A stretch of DNA of 50,441 bases from JBBSHJ01 sp038253135 (GCA_038253135.1 JBBSHJ010000011.1:1-50441), one strand, 5' to 3'. Positions 16,460-25,687 are shown, counted from the stretch's first letter. Numbers and translations are program-made. The notes: generated from the letters alone by a model not told the origin.

Positions 16460-18373
16460 CTAGAGACTGGTCCCCGTTGCATTCACACCGAATTGTGGGG
16501 ACGGCGCCGGTCCGATCGACATCGGCGTGCCGGCCGGGATCCAGACCCGCATCGGGCCCGCCCCGCGATTGGCCCACCCGAAATACGGCACCGCCACGAG
16601 CTCGCGACCCCCGGCGTCGCGCGCCGTCACGGTCACCACCCCGCCGAGCAGATCCGCCCGCCAGCGTTCGGACAGGGGCCCGGCATCGAGCCGCACGTCG
16701 CCGAGCGCCGGTCCGGCGGGCTGGTCGGCTTGCTCGAGGCAGTAGACCAGCGGTCCCCGCTCGATCGCGACCGAGCCGCGGATCGCGTCGATGCGGTCGT
16801 CGGCGGTGGTCAGGCGGGCCGGCCCGGGCAGCGCGAGCCGCAGCCGGTCACCGGACCGCCAGCGGCGGCGGATGGTGGCGTAGCCGTCGACAGGATGCAG
16901 GGGCTCGCCGTCGAGCGTCGCGCCGGCGCACCAGGTCGGGACGCGCAGGGCCAGCGCGATCTCGGCATCCGGTGCCGCCTGCACGAGAAGCTCGACGTCT
17001 CCCGACCAGGGGTAGTCGGTCGTTACTTCGAGGGTGAAGGCACCGCGGGCGAGATCGGCGCGGAATCGGCCCGCGGCGTACTGGTGCACCTGCAGCCCGG
17101 TGTCGTCCTGCGTCGCGAGATAGCTCCCGACGGAGGCGAGCATCCGCATGATGTTGGGAGGGCAGCACGCCGTACCGAACCACGGGCGCCGGCCGTTGAT
17201 CGGATCCCGAGCGTCGTCAGCGACCGTGCCCTCCCGGAGTTGCAGGGTGTTGACGTAGAAGAACGCGTCGCCGGCCAGGGACAGGCCGGGCAGCACGGCG
17301 TTGAAAAGGGTGCGCTCGATCAGGTCGGCGTAACGCACATCGCCCGTGGCCAGCAGCATCCGCCAGCTCCACTGGACGCTGCCGATGGCCGCGCAGGTCT
17401 CGCAGTAGCAGCGGTCGGGGGCAAGCTCGTAGGGAGCGCCGAAGGACTCGCCCTCCCAGCGGGAGCCCATCCCACCGGTGAGATAGGTCTTGCTCGCCAC
17501 CGTCGCCTCCCACTGCCGGGACAACGCATCGGTCAGGGTGTCGTCACCGGTCTCCAGGGCCAGATCGGTTGCGCCGGCGGCGAAGTAGACCGCCCGCACC
17601 GCGTGTCCCTCCAACGACGTCGCGTCCCGTACCGGCACCCGGTCGGAGAAATAGGCGGCCCGCCCGGACCCGCGATCGTTCAGCCGATGCCCCCGGGCCT
17701 CGACAAAATAGGCGGCCAGCTCGAGGTACGGCCGGTGCTGGGTCGTGCGATACAGCTCGACGAGGGCGGTCTCGATGACCGGGTGCCCGTCGATGTCGTG
17801 CCGCCTATCGGTCCCGAAGGTATCGAGAAGGTGGTCGGCGAAGCGGCGGGCGACCTCGAGCAGGACGGTGTGACCTGCGGTGCGGTAGGCCGCCACCGCG
17901 GCCTGGATGAGGTGCCCGCCGCAGTAGAGCTCGTGGCTCCAGGGCAGGTCGGCGTAGCGCTCCGCGTGGCCCAACTGCACATAGGTGTTCAGGTAGCCGT
18001 CGGCATCCTGCGCGGCCGCGATGACCGCGGCGTAGCCATCCAGGCTCGCCAGCAACGCCGTGGACGGGGCCCGGCCGTACTCCCACGCCACCGCCTCGAG
18101 CCACTTGTAGACGTCCGAGTCGAGGAAGAGCGGCCCCGGATACTTGTACGCCGTGTCCCCGGCCGCCACCCGTCGGAAGTTCTCGATGTTGCCGGCGGCC
18201 TCGAGCCGCTCGGCACCCTGCGGGATGGTGACCTCGGCGTTGACCTGCTGCCACCGGCCCCAGAATCCAGAGAGAGCCGGCGGGTTGCCGCCGAGTGGCC
18301 GCCGGCGGGCCGCCGGAGTGGCCGCGGCCTCGACGGGGCCGCCACCGGGCGGCGGGTTGGGTACGTCGCTCAT
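16460..18373 (-). CDS. GH127 beta-L-arabinofuranosidase-like hydrolase
   Basis: A 637-residue glycoside hydrolase of family GH127 (HypBA1 type), releasing L-arabinofuranose from plant-derived glycans, probably in the cytoplasm since no signal peptide is seen. The zinc-thiolate centre is present: C322 and C324 in DRCYCETCA, the vicinal C403-C404 in TACCPPN, and Glu residues just upstream (WEGESFGAPYEL). HypBA1 uses C338, C340, C417 and C418, the same spacing within two residues. An (alpha/alpha)6 domain fills about residues 40-420 and beta domains follow. The ATG has a CGAGGAG site 7 bases upstream. Its transporter appears to have been deleted downstream. Confidence 0.9.
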   Translation of the reverse strand: MSDVPNPPPGGGPVEAAATPAARRRPLGGNPPALSGFWGRWQQVNAEVTIPQGAERLEAAGNIENFRRVAAGDTAYKYPGPLFLDSDVYKWLEAVAWEYGRAPSTALLASLDGYAAVIAAAQDADGYLNTYVQLGHAERYADLPWSHELYCGGHLIQAAVAAYRTAGHTVLLEVARRFADHLLDTFGTDRRHDIDGHPVIETALVELYRTTQHRPYLELAAYFVEARGHRLNDRGSGRAAYFSDRVPVRDATSLEGHAVRAVYFAAGATDLALETGDDTLTDALSRQWEATVASKTYLTGGMGSRWEGESFGAPYELAPDRCYCETCAAIGSVQWSWRMLLATGDVRYADLIERTLFNAVLPGLSLAGDAFFYVNTLQLREGTVADDARDPINGRRPWFGTACCPPNIMRMLASVGSYLATQDDTGLQVHQYAAGRFRADLARGAFTLEVTTDYPWSGDVELLVQAAPDAEIALALRVPTWCAGATLDGEPLHPVDGYATIRRRWRSGDRLRLALPGPARLTTADDRIDAIRGSVAIERGPLVYCLEQADQPAGPALGDVRLDAGPLSERWRADLLGGVVTVTARDAGGRELVAVPYFGWANRGAGPMRVWIPAGTPMSIGPAPSPQFGVNATGTSL

Positions 18374-18432
18374 GCCGGCACTCCTCGGGCGGTCCGATCT
18401 GGAAATTGAAGGCAGTCCCTCCGCGCCGAAGA

Positions 18433-18570
18433 CTACGACCCGAGTGCCGTTTCGCCGCCCCGGGTCTCACGAGCGTCGATCAGAGTCCCGGCGATCTGGG
18501 CCGCACCGTCGCGCGGCACCTGCCCGCGGCCATTGACGGCGTACCGCAGCAAGGGATCGAGCGGGTCACC
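18433..18570 (-). other. Possible coding relic upstream of GH127
   Basis: In the gap between DUF2071 and GH127 one minus frame reads DPLDPLLRYAVNGRGQVPRD followed by GAAQIAGTLIDA and ends at a TAG at 18433. Codon choice looks genuine. It could be the tail of a lost gene of the sugar locus (a dehydrogenase or regulator), but I do not recognise the family. No start codon belongs to it. Confidence 0.3.
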
Positions 18571-18578
18571 CCCGGAAC

Positions 18579-19313
18579 TCAACCACCGACCGCGCAGACG
18601 ACGAGCGGGCGGCCGAAGGTTGTGTGCACTCCTGGTGACCACAAAGGGCGCAGCATCTGCTCGCTGTCGACCTCGACCCCACACGTCGCGACGAGGTTGT
18701 CGTCGAGGTCGAGCAGGTCGGCCTCGCGCAATGGCCACGGTCGATGCTGGTTGGGCACCCAGATCGTGCGGCCGACGACCCGGCTGTGCAGGCCCCAGCG
18801 CGAGGTCAACCACACCTCGACCGGCGTGGGTTGCGCTGGTGGGCCGAGGTTGATGCGGATCGTGCTCTCAGCGTGATCGGCGCGGTCGGGCCAGCGCCGG
18901 TGCGAGCGGTAGGTGAGAATGTCGCCGCGGCGTCGTGCGCTCATCGCAGCCCACGTGTAGGGCAGGCCCAGAGCGGTGCGAGCCAGCAGCACAGTAGCGA
19001 GGCGGGTCGCCTCGAGAGTGAGGAATACGATGCCGTGGCGGTCCCGGTCGTCCACGGAGTACAGCCGGACGTTGGTCTCCAAAAAAGAGCCGACGTAGGG
19101 CGCCCTCAGGCGCCCCGGTCCCGCTCCTCGCATGTGGAACGGCACGAGTCCGACGTACGTCGCGCCGTCGAGGACGTCTGGTCGGGTTCCGGGCGGGAAC
19201 AGAGACGCGACGTGCCGCGGGTCGATCGGCCAATGCAGAAACGTTAGGTCGTGCCAGTCCTGCGCCGAGAGCACCCGCCCGGGCAGCGGCGGGGCGAGCC
19301 GTTCGAGGGGCAT
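18579..19313 (-). CDS. DUF2071 (YqjF-like) protein
   Basis: A 244-residue DUF2071 protein of unknown function. Family landmarks: QDWHDLTFLHWPIDP near the start, LFPPGTRPDVLDGATYVGLVPF, FLETNVRLYSVDD and IVFLTLEATRLA, and the closing SPGVHTTFGRPLVV. It is predicted soluble. The start is the ATG at 19313, preceded by AGGATGAG; the open frame extends 17 codons further without conserved content. It lies between the GH127 region and a frameshifted oxidoreductase on the same strand. The 254 bp upstream hold no gene that I can support. Confidence 0.85.
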   Translation of the reverse strand: MPLERLAPPLPGRVLSAQDWHDLTFLHWPIDPRHVASLFPPGTRPDVLDGATYVGLVPFHMRGAGPGRLRAPYVGSFLETNVRLYSVDDRDRHGIVFLTLEATRLATVLLARTALGLPYTWAAMSARRRGDILTYRSHRRWPDRADHAESTIRINLGPPAQPTPVEVWLTSRWGLHSRVVGRTIWVPNQHRPWPLREADLLDLDDNLVATCGVEVDSEQMLRPLWSPGVHTTFGRPLVVCAVGG

Positions 19314-19567
19314 GTGCTCATCCTGCGCGCTGCTCGGCGACGCCGCTGCGGGGCGGGCCCGCACAAAGACGACACTGGGCTCATGTGTTCACAGCGAACC
19401 GACTCCGATCACCCCGGGCCCAGGGCAGGAATCGGTGTGGGACAGGCGCGCCCGCAGGAGGGCGGGTGCTACGGCGGACGGATCACCGATGAGGTGGTCG
19501 GTCCGTTCAAGGGGGCCCTGGCAGCGCCGGATGGTGACGGCAAGTCGGCCGCATCCAGGGTTATCGG

Positions 19568-20795
19568 CTATCGGTGCACGTGGGCGATGACGGCGCAGGC
19601 GGCGCGGGCGCCGGAGACCAGAGCTCCTTGGATGGATGGGGTATCGCGATGATCGCCCGCGACGAACAGCCCGCCACGCAGGTGGACCGGCTGGCGCAGC
19701 GACTGCATGGCGGGCATGGCCGGCAACGCATGCGGCAAGGGGTAGGTCATCTCGTGCTGCCATCCGGACGGGTCGCCGCCGTAGATGCGGCCGGCGTGGA
19801 CCCGGACTTGCGAACGAGTTCGTCCCCGTGCGCGCCCAGCACGGTGCAGGCGATCAAGGAGCCTCTGTCGCTGTAGCTGGGCGCGACGTTGGACACGACG
19901 GCCGTGTTGATCACCGGGCCGGTCCGATCGCCGTCCACATGCAGCAGCCTGCACACGGTCGGAGCATGCTCGCTGCTGAAGTAGTAGGTGGTGAGCGCAT
20001 TCATGGTCGGCGTGGGCAGGCCACACAACCTGGCGGCGGTCACCGGGTCCGCGGCGACCAGCACCGCCCTCGCGTCAACGGCGCCATTTTCGGTGTGCAC
20101 GGTGTTACCTGACAGCGCGGTGACCCGGACGCCGGTCAGCAGTGTCCCGGGCGCCAGCCGGGCAGCCAGCTGGTCACCGATGGCTCGCATGCCGTGTGCC
20201 GGTAGGGCGGGCGTGCCACGCACGAATGCCCGCACGAACAGCTCGGCGACCCGTCGTGACCCGGAGAGGTCGGCGTCGGCGAGTACGCCGCCCAGAAACG
20301 GTGCCAGCACAGTGTCACCCAGGCGATGGTCCAGACCGCGACGGTGCAGAAATTCGAAGAAGGGTTCGTCGCGGCCGGACTTTATCCAGCTCGCGGGACC
20401 GTAGCCCACCCTCGCGGCCCAGCGGGCCGCAGCGAATTTCTCCCGCCACGAGCCGACCGGCGCTCTCAGCGTGCCGGGCAAGCTGGCCGGCCAGCGCAGC
20501 GGGTCGCCCAGCACGTGCAGCCGCCCGTCGAGGCGCACTGCAACTCCCGGCGCGAACGGCTGCAGATGCAATGCCTCGAGGTCGAGCAGCCGCGCGACCG
20601 CCGGATAGGCCGGGTTGAGCAGCTGGAAGCCGCGATCGAACCGCAGCCCATCCCGCACGTCGGTCCGAACCCGACACCGGGTGCGTCACTGGCCTCGAGC
20701 AACCGCACCGACAGGCCACCACCCTGTAACTGCACCGCCGCAGTCAGCCCGGCCAGCCCAGCGCCGACCACCACCACGTCCAGCCTCTCGGCCAC
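19568..20795 (-). pseudogene. FAD-dependent amine-oxidase/desaturase-like oxidoreductase, two frameshifts
   Basis: An NAD(P)/FAD-dependent oxidoreductase of about 410 residues in the flavin-amine-oxidase/phytoene-desaturase group. The N-terminus is VVVVGAGLAGLTAAVQLQGGG (shown in part: the dinucleotide site) and the C-terminus is LFVAGDHRDTPSIQGALVSG, the typical last FAD motif. Reading it needs two frame changes: a missing base near 20660, where the family sequence PGGRVRTDVRDG is otherwise restored, and a missing base near 19806, between ELVRK and VHAGRIYGGDP. The middle 650 bp is open. The GTG start is preceded by GGAGG. It is not part of the conserved core order. Confidence 0.85.
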
Positions 20796-20838
20796 CGCGC
20801 GCCTCCACTTGACCTGGTCGCATCCGGCCAGCGGCGAT

Positions 20839-20883
20839 GCCGCCTCAATGGACGCCGCCTCAATGGACGCCGCCTCAATGGAC
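20839..20883. repeat. 15-bp tandem repeat, three perfect copies
   Basis: GCCGCCTCAATGGAC is repeated at 20839, 20854 and 20869 without mismatch, in the 220-bp gap between the divergent FAD oxidoreductase remnant and mrp. The period is a multiple of three but no supported gene covers it. Confidence 0.95.
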
Positions 20884-21015
20884 GTTAGCCGTACGGAGAC
20901 GGCGCCCCGCGTCCGCTGCGTGTCGGATCGCTGACGGTCGACGTAAGCAGCTACGCCGGTTCGGTCGTCGTCCTCGGCTGACAGAGCCGCGAGACGGCCC
21001 GCCTAGCATGGAGAG

Positions 21016-22140
21016 ATGCAGCCCGCGCCCGACCGGATCCGCGCCGCCCTCGCCACGGTCAACGATCCCGAGATCCGTCGTCCCATCACCGACTTGGACA
21101 TGGTGAAGGACGTGCGGATCGATGGCGGCGACGTGACCGTCGAGCTGTGGCTGACGGTCGCCGGCTGTCCGATGCGCGACACCCTCACCCGCGACGTCAC
21201 GAGGGCCGTCTCGACGGTCGACGGGGTGATCGGCGTACGCGTGGTGATGGACGTCATGAGCGCCGAGCAGCGCCAAGCCCTGCAGCACAAGCTGCGCGGT
21301 GGCGCGGCCGAGCCGGTCATCCCGTTCGCGCAGTCCGAGTCGCTGACGAAGGTCTACGCCGTAGCCTCCGGCAAGGGTGGCGTCGGGAAGTCCAGCGTGA
21401 CGGTCAACCTCGCCGCGTCCCTCGCCGCCAACGGGCTGTCCGTCGGCGTCCTCGACGCCGACGTCTACGGGCACAGCGTGCCCCGCATGCTCGGCGCCAC
21501 CGCCCGGCCGACGCAGGTCGAGCAGATGATCATGCCGCCGACCGCCAACGGCGTGAAGGTGATCTCCATCGGCATGTTCGTCGAGGGCAACCCCGCAGTC
21601 GTCTGGCGCGGGCCGATGCTGCACCGGGTCCTGCAGCAGTTCCTGGCCGACGTCTTCTGGGGCGACCTCGACGTCCTGCTGATGGATCTGCCGCCCGGCA
21701 CCGGCGACATCGCGATCTCCCTGGCACAGCTGGTCCCGTCGGCCGAGATCCTGGTGGTCACCACACCGCAGCTGGCCGCCCGTGAGGTGGCCGAGCGGGC
21801 CGGCAGCGTCGCATTGCAGACGCACCAGCGGATCCGGGGCGTCGTCGAGAACATGGCGGGGCTGCCCTGCCCGCACTGCGGCGAGCTGATCGACGTCTTC
21901 GGCTCGGGCGGTGGCTCGGCGGTCGCCGACTCCCTCACGCAGCTCACCGGTGCGTCGGTGCCGTTGCTCGGCTCGATCCCGATCGACGTCCGCCTGCGCG
22001 AGGGGGGCGACACCGGCACGCCGCTCGTGCTCGCCGATCCGGACGCGCCGGCCGCGCTCTCGCTGCGTAAGATCGCCGACGAGCTCGCCACCGCCGCGCG
22101 CGGACTGGCCGGCCGTTCGCTCGGGATCTCACCGGCCTGA
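21016..22140 (+). CDS. mrp: Mrp/ApbC-family iron-sulfur carrier ATPase
   Basis: A 374-residue P-loop ATPase that carries and inserts Fe-S clusters into apoproteins. Residues about 1-95 form the MIP18/DUF59 domain (TVNDPEIRRPITDLDMV). The deviant Walker A GKGGVGKSS is at 119-127. The cluster-binding CPHC follows in ENMAGLPCPHCGEL in the C-terminal third, and LMDLPPGTGDIAIS marks the switch II region. It restarts the conserved core order after the accessory segment and is convergent with tatB, as Rv1229c is near Rv1224. The first ATG (MQPAPDRIRAAL) is at the usual family position. Confidence 0.95.
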   Translation: MQPAPDRIRAALATVNDPEIRRPITDLDMVKDVRIDGGDVTVELWLTVAGCPMRDTLTRDVTRAVSTVDGVIGVRVVMDVMSAEQRQALQHKLRGGAAEPVIPFAQSESLTKVYAVASGKGGVGKSSVTVNLAASLAANGLSVGVLDADVYGHSVPRMLGATARPTQVEQMIMPPTANGVKVISIGMFVEGNPAVVWRGPMLHRVLQQFLADVFWGDLDVLLMDLPPGTGDIAISLAQLVPSAEILVVTTPQLAAREVAERAGSVALQTHQRIRGVVENMAGLPCPHCGELIDVFGSGGGSAVADSLTQLTGASVPLLGSIPIDVRLREGGDTGTPLVLADPDAPAALSLRKIADELATAARGLAGRSLGISPA

Positions 22141-22160
22141 ACGTCGGCGCCGGCGAGCCC

Positions 22161-22544
22161 TCAGGTGGCGTCCGTGTCGTACGGCGCCCGCTCGCCCGTC
22201 TTGAGCGGGCTCTGGTCCCCGGTGGACTCCGATGCGGCCGCGTCGTCGCCGGCCCAGCCCGCCTCGAGCTCTCGCTGGTCGGCCTCGTCGAACGGGTCGT
22301 CGAGATCATCGAGCAGGTGCTTGCGGACGAAGGCCTTCGGGTTGAGATCCTGCAGGTCGATGTCGCCGAACTCGGGGCCGAGCTCGGATTTCAGCTGGGT
22401 CCGGGCGCCCTGGGCGAGGTCGCGGACCTGCCTGAGCATCTTGGCCGCGTCCTTGGCGAGGTTCGGCAGCTTGTCCGGCCCGAAGATGATCAGCGCGATG
22501 ACGGCGAGGATCATCAGCTCGCCCCAGCCGATCGAGTTGAACAC
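22161..22544 (-). CDS. tatB: Sec-independent translocase subunit TatB
   Basis: A 127-residue TatB of the twin-arginine export system. A short N-terminal membrane segment (IGWGELMILAVIALIIFGP) with the family-typical Glu and the FGPDKLP hinge is followed by an amphipathic helix (LAKDAAKMLRQVRDLAQGA) and an acidic tail. The start is the GTG preceded by AGGAGG at 6-base spacing; the open frame runs further up but without conserved content. It is encoded after htrA on minus, as in mycobacteria, which links Tat export with the SigE envelope-stress module. Confidence 0.93.
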   Translation of the reverse strand: MFNSIGWGELMILAVIALIIFGPDKLPNLAKDAAKMLRQVRDLAQGARTQLKSELGPEFGDIDLQDLNPKAFVRKHLLDDLDDPFDEADQRELEAGWAGDDAAASESTGDQSPLKTGERAPYDTDAT

Positions 22545-22620
22545 CGCATCCTCCTGCCGTCGCGGCCGCTGATTCGACAACACGACCGCTCTGACAGCCT
22601 AACCCGCCGCCCTACCGGTG

Positions 22621-24255
22621 CTAGCCAGTGCCGAGTTTGACCTTCACGGTCTTCTTCTCGGTCCCCCGCTCGACCACGACCGCGACCGTTTCGCCGACAT
22701 CGTGCTTGTCGACGAGCACGACAAGGGACTCATAGGAGAGCACCGGCTTGCCGGCGACCGAGACAATGACATCGCCCTCCTTGATGCCCGCCCTGTCGGC
22801 CGGGCCGCCGGCGGTGAGCGCGACCACCTGCGCGCCATCTCCGCCGCGCCGGCCGGCGTCAGTGACCGACCGGGCGTTGACGCCGATCGTCGGGTGCGGC
22901 ACGGTCTCGCCACGGATCAGGGCCTGCGCCACCTCGCGGGCGGAGTCGATCGGGATCGCGAAGCCGATGCCGACGTTGCCGGACTGGCCCTGGCCCGACG
23001 CGGCCGGCGCGATCGCCGTATTGATGCCGATGACCGCCCCGGCGGCGTTGACCAAGGCGCCACCGGAGTTGCCGGGGTTGATCGCCGCGTCGGTCTGCAC
23101 CGCGTCGATGACGGCGTCGGTGTCGCTGCCCTCACCGGACAGGTGCACCGGCCGGTCGAGGGCGCTGACGATGCCGGCGGTCACTGTACCGGCCAGGCCG
23201 AACGGTGACCCGATCGCGATCACGGTGTCACCGACGATGAGCTGGCTCGAATGTCCGAGCGTGGCGACGACGAGGTCCGAGCGATCCACCTTGATCACGG
23301 CAAGGTCGCTCTTGGGGTCGCGTCCGACGATGCGGGCCGGCAGCGAGACATGGTCGTTGAAGACGGCGCGGACCTTGCCCTTGCCGTCGGCGGCCATCGA
23401 GACGACGTGGTTGTTGGTCAGGACGTAGCCGTTCTTGGCGATCACCACGCCGGACCCGGTGCCCTCTGCGTCCTGCCCGCTGACCTGGATCGATACCACC
23501 GACGGGAGCACCCGCCTGGCGATGCCGGCAACCGAGCCCGGCGCTCGCTGGACCGTGGGATCGGCCGTGGTCAGCGTCGCGTGCCGATCGAAGAGCGGGC
23601 TGTTGCTGGCTTGTGCCGCGAGAAAGAAGCCGAGCGCACCACCGCCGCCGGCAAGGATCAGGCCGGCGAGAAGGATGACGGCGAGGCCGCCCAGCGGCGG
23701 GCGGGAAATACCCCACCGGCGGCGGGCCCGCCCCGCGGCCGAACCGGACTCCAGAAGATCCTCGTCCTCGTCCGGGTGCGCTGCCCCGCCAGCGTCGAAG
23801 CTGGCCGGCTCGCCCAGATGCGACGGTGAGCCCGGGTCGCGCCACGGATCGGTGCGGGCCCCGGGCGCCCACCAGGGCGACTCGGGTTCACGGGTCGGCC
23901 GCCGCCGATCGGTCCCTGGGAAGCTGCCGTTGACACCGTCCGGACGGCCGTACGCCGCCCGCACGATCGGCGGTGGTTCGGGCGTACGCCGCGGCTGGGC
24001 CGGCGCGGGGCGCTGGCGGGGGTCGAACGCGCCGGCCGAACCGGATCGTCCGAACGCCTCCTCGGCGCCGGCCGGGATCGGCGGCTTGCGGATCTTCGCC
24101 GGCGGCGGGGACCGGTGCCGCCACGGGTTGTCGGCTCCCGGTGGGGGCGCCTTGAACGCGTCGTCCCGCATCGGCTCGGCCGGCACGGGAGGGGCGGTCG
24201 GCTCACGGCCGGGCGGATTGCCGACGCGGTCCTCGCCGCTGGATCCGTCACTCAT
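22621..24255 (-). CDS. htrA: HtrA/DegP-like membrane-anchored serine protease
   Basis: A 544-residue HtrA protease. Residues 1-185 are a long, Pro/Arg-rich cytoplasmic part, a single membrane helix lies at about 189-213, then an extracytoplasmic trypsin-like domain with catalytic H283 (NNHVV), D317 (SDLAV) and S397 (GNSGG), and one PDZ domain from about 450 to the end. It degrades or refolds damaged envelope proteins. Gene order sigE-rseA-htrA-tatB is that of the mycobacterial envelope-stress locus, where HtrA acts downstream of SigE. A GAGGAGGG site lies 13 bases before the ATG. Confidence 0.95.
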   Translation of the reverse strand: MSDGSSGEDRVGNPPGREPTAPPVPAEPMRDDAFKAPPPGADNPWRHRSPPPAKIRKPPIPAGAEEAFGRSGSAGAFDPRQRPAPAQPRRTPEPPPIVRAAYGRPDGVNGSFPGTDRRRPTREPESPWWAPGARTDPWRDPGSPSHLGEPASFDAGGAAHPDEDEDLLESGSAAGRARRRWGISRPPLGGLAVILLAGLILAGGGGALGFFLAAQASNSPLFDRHATLTTADPTVQRAPGSVAGIARRVLPSVVSIQVSGQDAEGTGSGVVIAKNGYVLTNNHVVSMAADGKGKVRAVFNDHVSLPARIVGRDPKSDLAVIKVDRSDLVVATLGHSSQLIVGDTVIAIGSPFGLAGTVTAGIVSALDRPVHLSGEGSDTDAVIDAVQTDAAINPGNSGGALVNAAGAVIGINTAIAPAASGQGQSGNVGIGFAIPIDSAREVAQALIRGETVPHPTIGVNARSVTDAGRRGGDGAQVVALTAGGPADRAGIKEGDVIVSVAGKPVLSYESLVVLVDKHDVGETVAVVVERGTEKKTVKVKLGTG

Positions 24256-24419
24256 TGCAGAAGTGCGCCCTCCTCGGCATACGCCGGTGCGCGGACGCCG
24301 GCCGGTGGGTCCTCAGGCGGGCATCGCGGACGTCACGACGGTACGCCGCGACGGTATCGCGCGTTGTGACGGCGCCCGCACTCCCGCGGTTGCACGAAGG
24401 ACCGGTCCGCCGGCGCCGG

Positions 24420-24986
24420 TCAACCGATCGAGGCCCGCAGCAGACTGACCGTGACCGTGCGCACGGCGGGGGCCGGACGCCGGTCGCCGGCGGCGACGGC
24501 CGCGAGCAGGTCGGCGTCGACGGAGGTCGAGCCCGCTCCCGCGGTCGGCGAGGAGGAGGGCGGGCTCGGGTCGCCCGGCAGCGACGAGCCCGATTGGGAG
24601 CTGGCCGCGATCCCGGCAAACGCGATCATGCCGGCCGCGACACCGACGATCGCACCGGCGAACCCGCGGCGCATCCGCACGCCGGCCACGGCGGAGGCGG
24701 CGGTACCGGACGGGTCCGTCGTGGCAATGCCGCGTCCGATGCGGTCGAGCGCGCAGGACGGGATGCCGGTGGGAATGGTGCCCAGCTTGAGCAGCAGGTC
24801 ATCGGGCAGGTCGGGAGCGAAGGTGCCACCAAGGGTCTGCTTGTCCGCGCGGACGCGGTCGACCGCGGCCCAGCACTCCGGACAGGACGCAACGTGCTCG
24901 GCGGCGCGGGCCGAGGCAGGCAGCGGCAACTCCCGGTCGACGTAGCTGACGACCGCGTCAGTCGAGAGGTGGGCGATCTGGCTCAC
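24420..24986 (-). CDS. rseA: Zinc-binding anti-sigma factor RseA
   Basis: A 188-residue anti-sigma factor of the ZAS family, cognate to SigE. The zinc motif HVASCPEC gives H31, C35 and C38. A membrane-like hydrophobic stretch (FAGAIVGVAAGMIAFAGIAA) lies at about residues 110-130, followed by a Ser/Pro-rich linker. The GTG overlaps the sigE stop (GTGA), so the two proteins are made in a coupled ratio. The order matches Rv1222, which binds and silences SigE. Whether it spans the membrane here is inferred from hydrophobicity alone. Confidence 0.88.
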   Translation of the reverse strand: MSQIAHLSTDAVVSYVDRELPLPASARAAEHVASCPECWAAVDRVRADKQTLGGTFAPDLPDDLLLKLGTIPTGIPSCALDRIGRGIATTDPSGTAASAVAGVRMRRGFAGAIVGVAAGMIAFAGIAASSQSGSSLPGDPSPPSSSPTAGAGSTSVDADLLAAVAAGDRRPAPAVRTVTVSLLRASIG

Positions 24987-25642
24987 GCGCCGAGCAATCC
25001 CGGGTTGAGGTTGGGCGCACCGCGGCGCCGGGTGCGGGCCTTGACCGCCACGGTGGCGGCCGGCGCGGCGGCACCGTCGGCGTACGCCGGGCTGGTGACG
25101 ACCTCGGGCGCCCGGTGGGCCAGCGCCTCGCGGAGAGCGAGCCGGCCCCGGTGAATCCGCGAGCGGACCGTACCGAGCTTGATGCCGAGGGTGTCGGCGA
25201 TCTCCTCGTAGGTGAGGCCCTCGATGTCGCACAGGACGACGGCGACCCGGAAGTCCGGCGGGAGCGCGTCGAGCGCGTCCTGGATGTCGTAGTCGAAATG
25301 GGCGTCGCTGTAGGCCTGCTCGGGACTCGGCCCACGGCTCGGCAGGGCGCCGCCCTGCTGGCCGGCCGGGTCGTCCGGGAGCGCGTCGAAACGGATCCGC
25401 TGGCGCCGGCGGGCGAGGTCCAGGAAGAGGTTGGTGGTGATCCGGTGCAGCCAGCCCTCGAAGGTGCCGGGAGTGTAGGAGGACAGCGATCGGAACACGC
25501 GGACGAACGTCTCCTGGGTGAGGTCCTCGGCGTCCTGCCGGTTGCCCGAGAGCCGGTAGGCCAGGCGGAACACGCGACCGGAGTGCTCCCGGACGATCTC
25601 GTCCCAGGACGGCGGCGTCCAGGTCGCGGTCTCGGTGCTCAT
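24983..25642 (-). CDS. sigE: ECF RNA polymerase sigma factor SigE
   Basis: A 219-residue ECF sigma factor. Region 2 covers about residues 12-85 (FRLAYRLSGNRQDAEDLTQE and TFEGWLHRITTNLFLDLARR). A variable linker follows, then region 4 at about 120-180 (LPPDFRVAVVLCDIEGLTYE and LGIKLGTVRSRIHRGR). The C-terminal tail is basic and ends in NLNPGLLGA, a mycobacterial SigE-like ending. It directs transcription in envelope stress. The ATG at 25642 is the natural start; its leader contains a long hairpin and repeated CTCAG motifs. It is the first gene of the run sigE-rseA-htrA-tatB. Confidence 0.95.
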   Translation of the reverse strand: MSTETATWTPPSWDEIVREHSGRVFRLAYRLSGNRQDAEDLTQETFVRVFRSLSSYTPGTFEGWLHRITTNLFLDLARRRQRIRFDALPDDPAGQQGGALPSRGPSPEQAYSDAHFDYDIQDALDALPPDFRVAVVLCDIEGLTYEEIADTLGIKLGTVRSRIHRGRLALREALAHRAPEVVTSPAYADGAAAPAATVAVKARTRRRGAPNLNPGLLGA

Positions 25643-25664
25643 CGCAGATCAACTCCCCGTTGTC

Positions 25665-25687
25665 GGCCAGAGGGGTGCCCTCTGACC
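25665..25687. promoter_or_regulatory. Inverted repeat in the sigE leader
   Basis: CAGAGGG-GTG-CCCTCTG (25668-25684) is a perfect dyad with a 3-base centre, extended by GG/CC pairs to 25665-25687 with one mismatch. It lies 23 bases upstream of the sigE ATG, so it could be an operator over the promoter or an RNA hairpin in the leader. Which one applies cannot be told from the sequence. Confidence 0.55.

Noticed and set aside
15584..18409. A 941-codon open frame on plus across the U32-like and GH127 genes
   Set aside because: It is antisense to two genes with clear family motifs, and its own translation is low-complexity Arg/Ala/Gly/Pro with no domain; such mirror frames are expected at high GC.
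8407..21015. Integrative element or genomic island with att sites
   Set aside because: No integrase, transposase, tRNA gene or flanking direct repeat was found at either edge, so only an insertion of unknown mechanism can be claimed.
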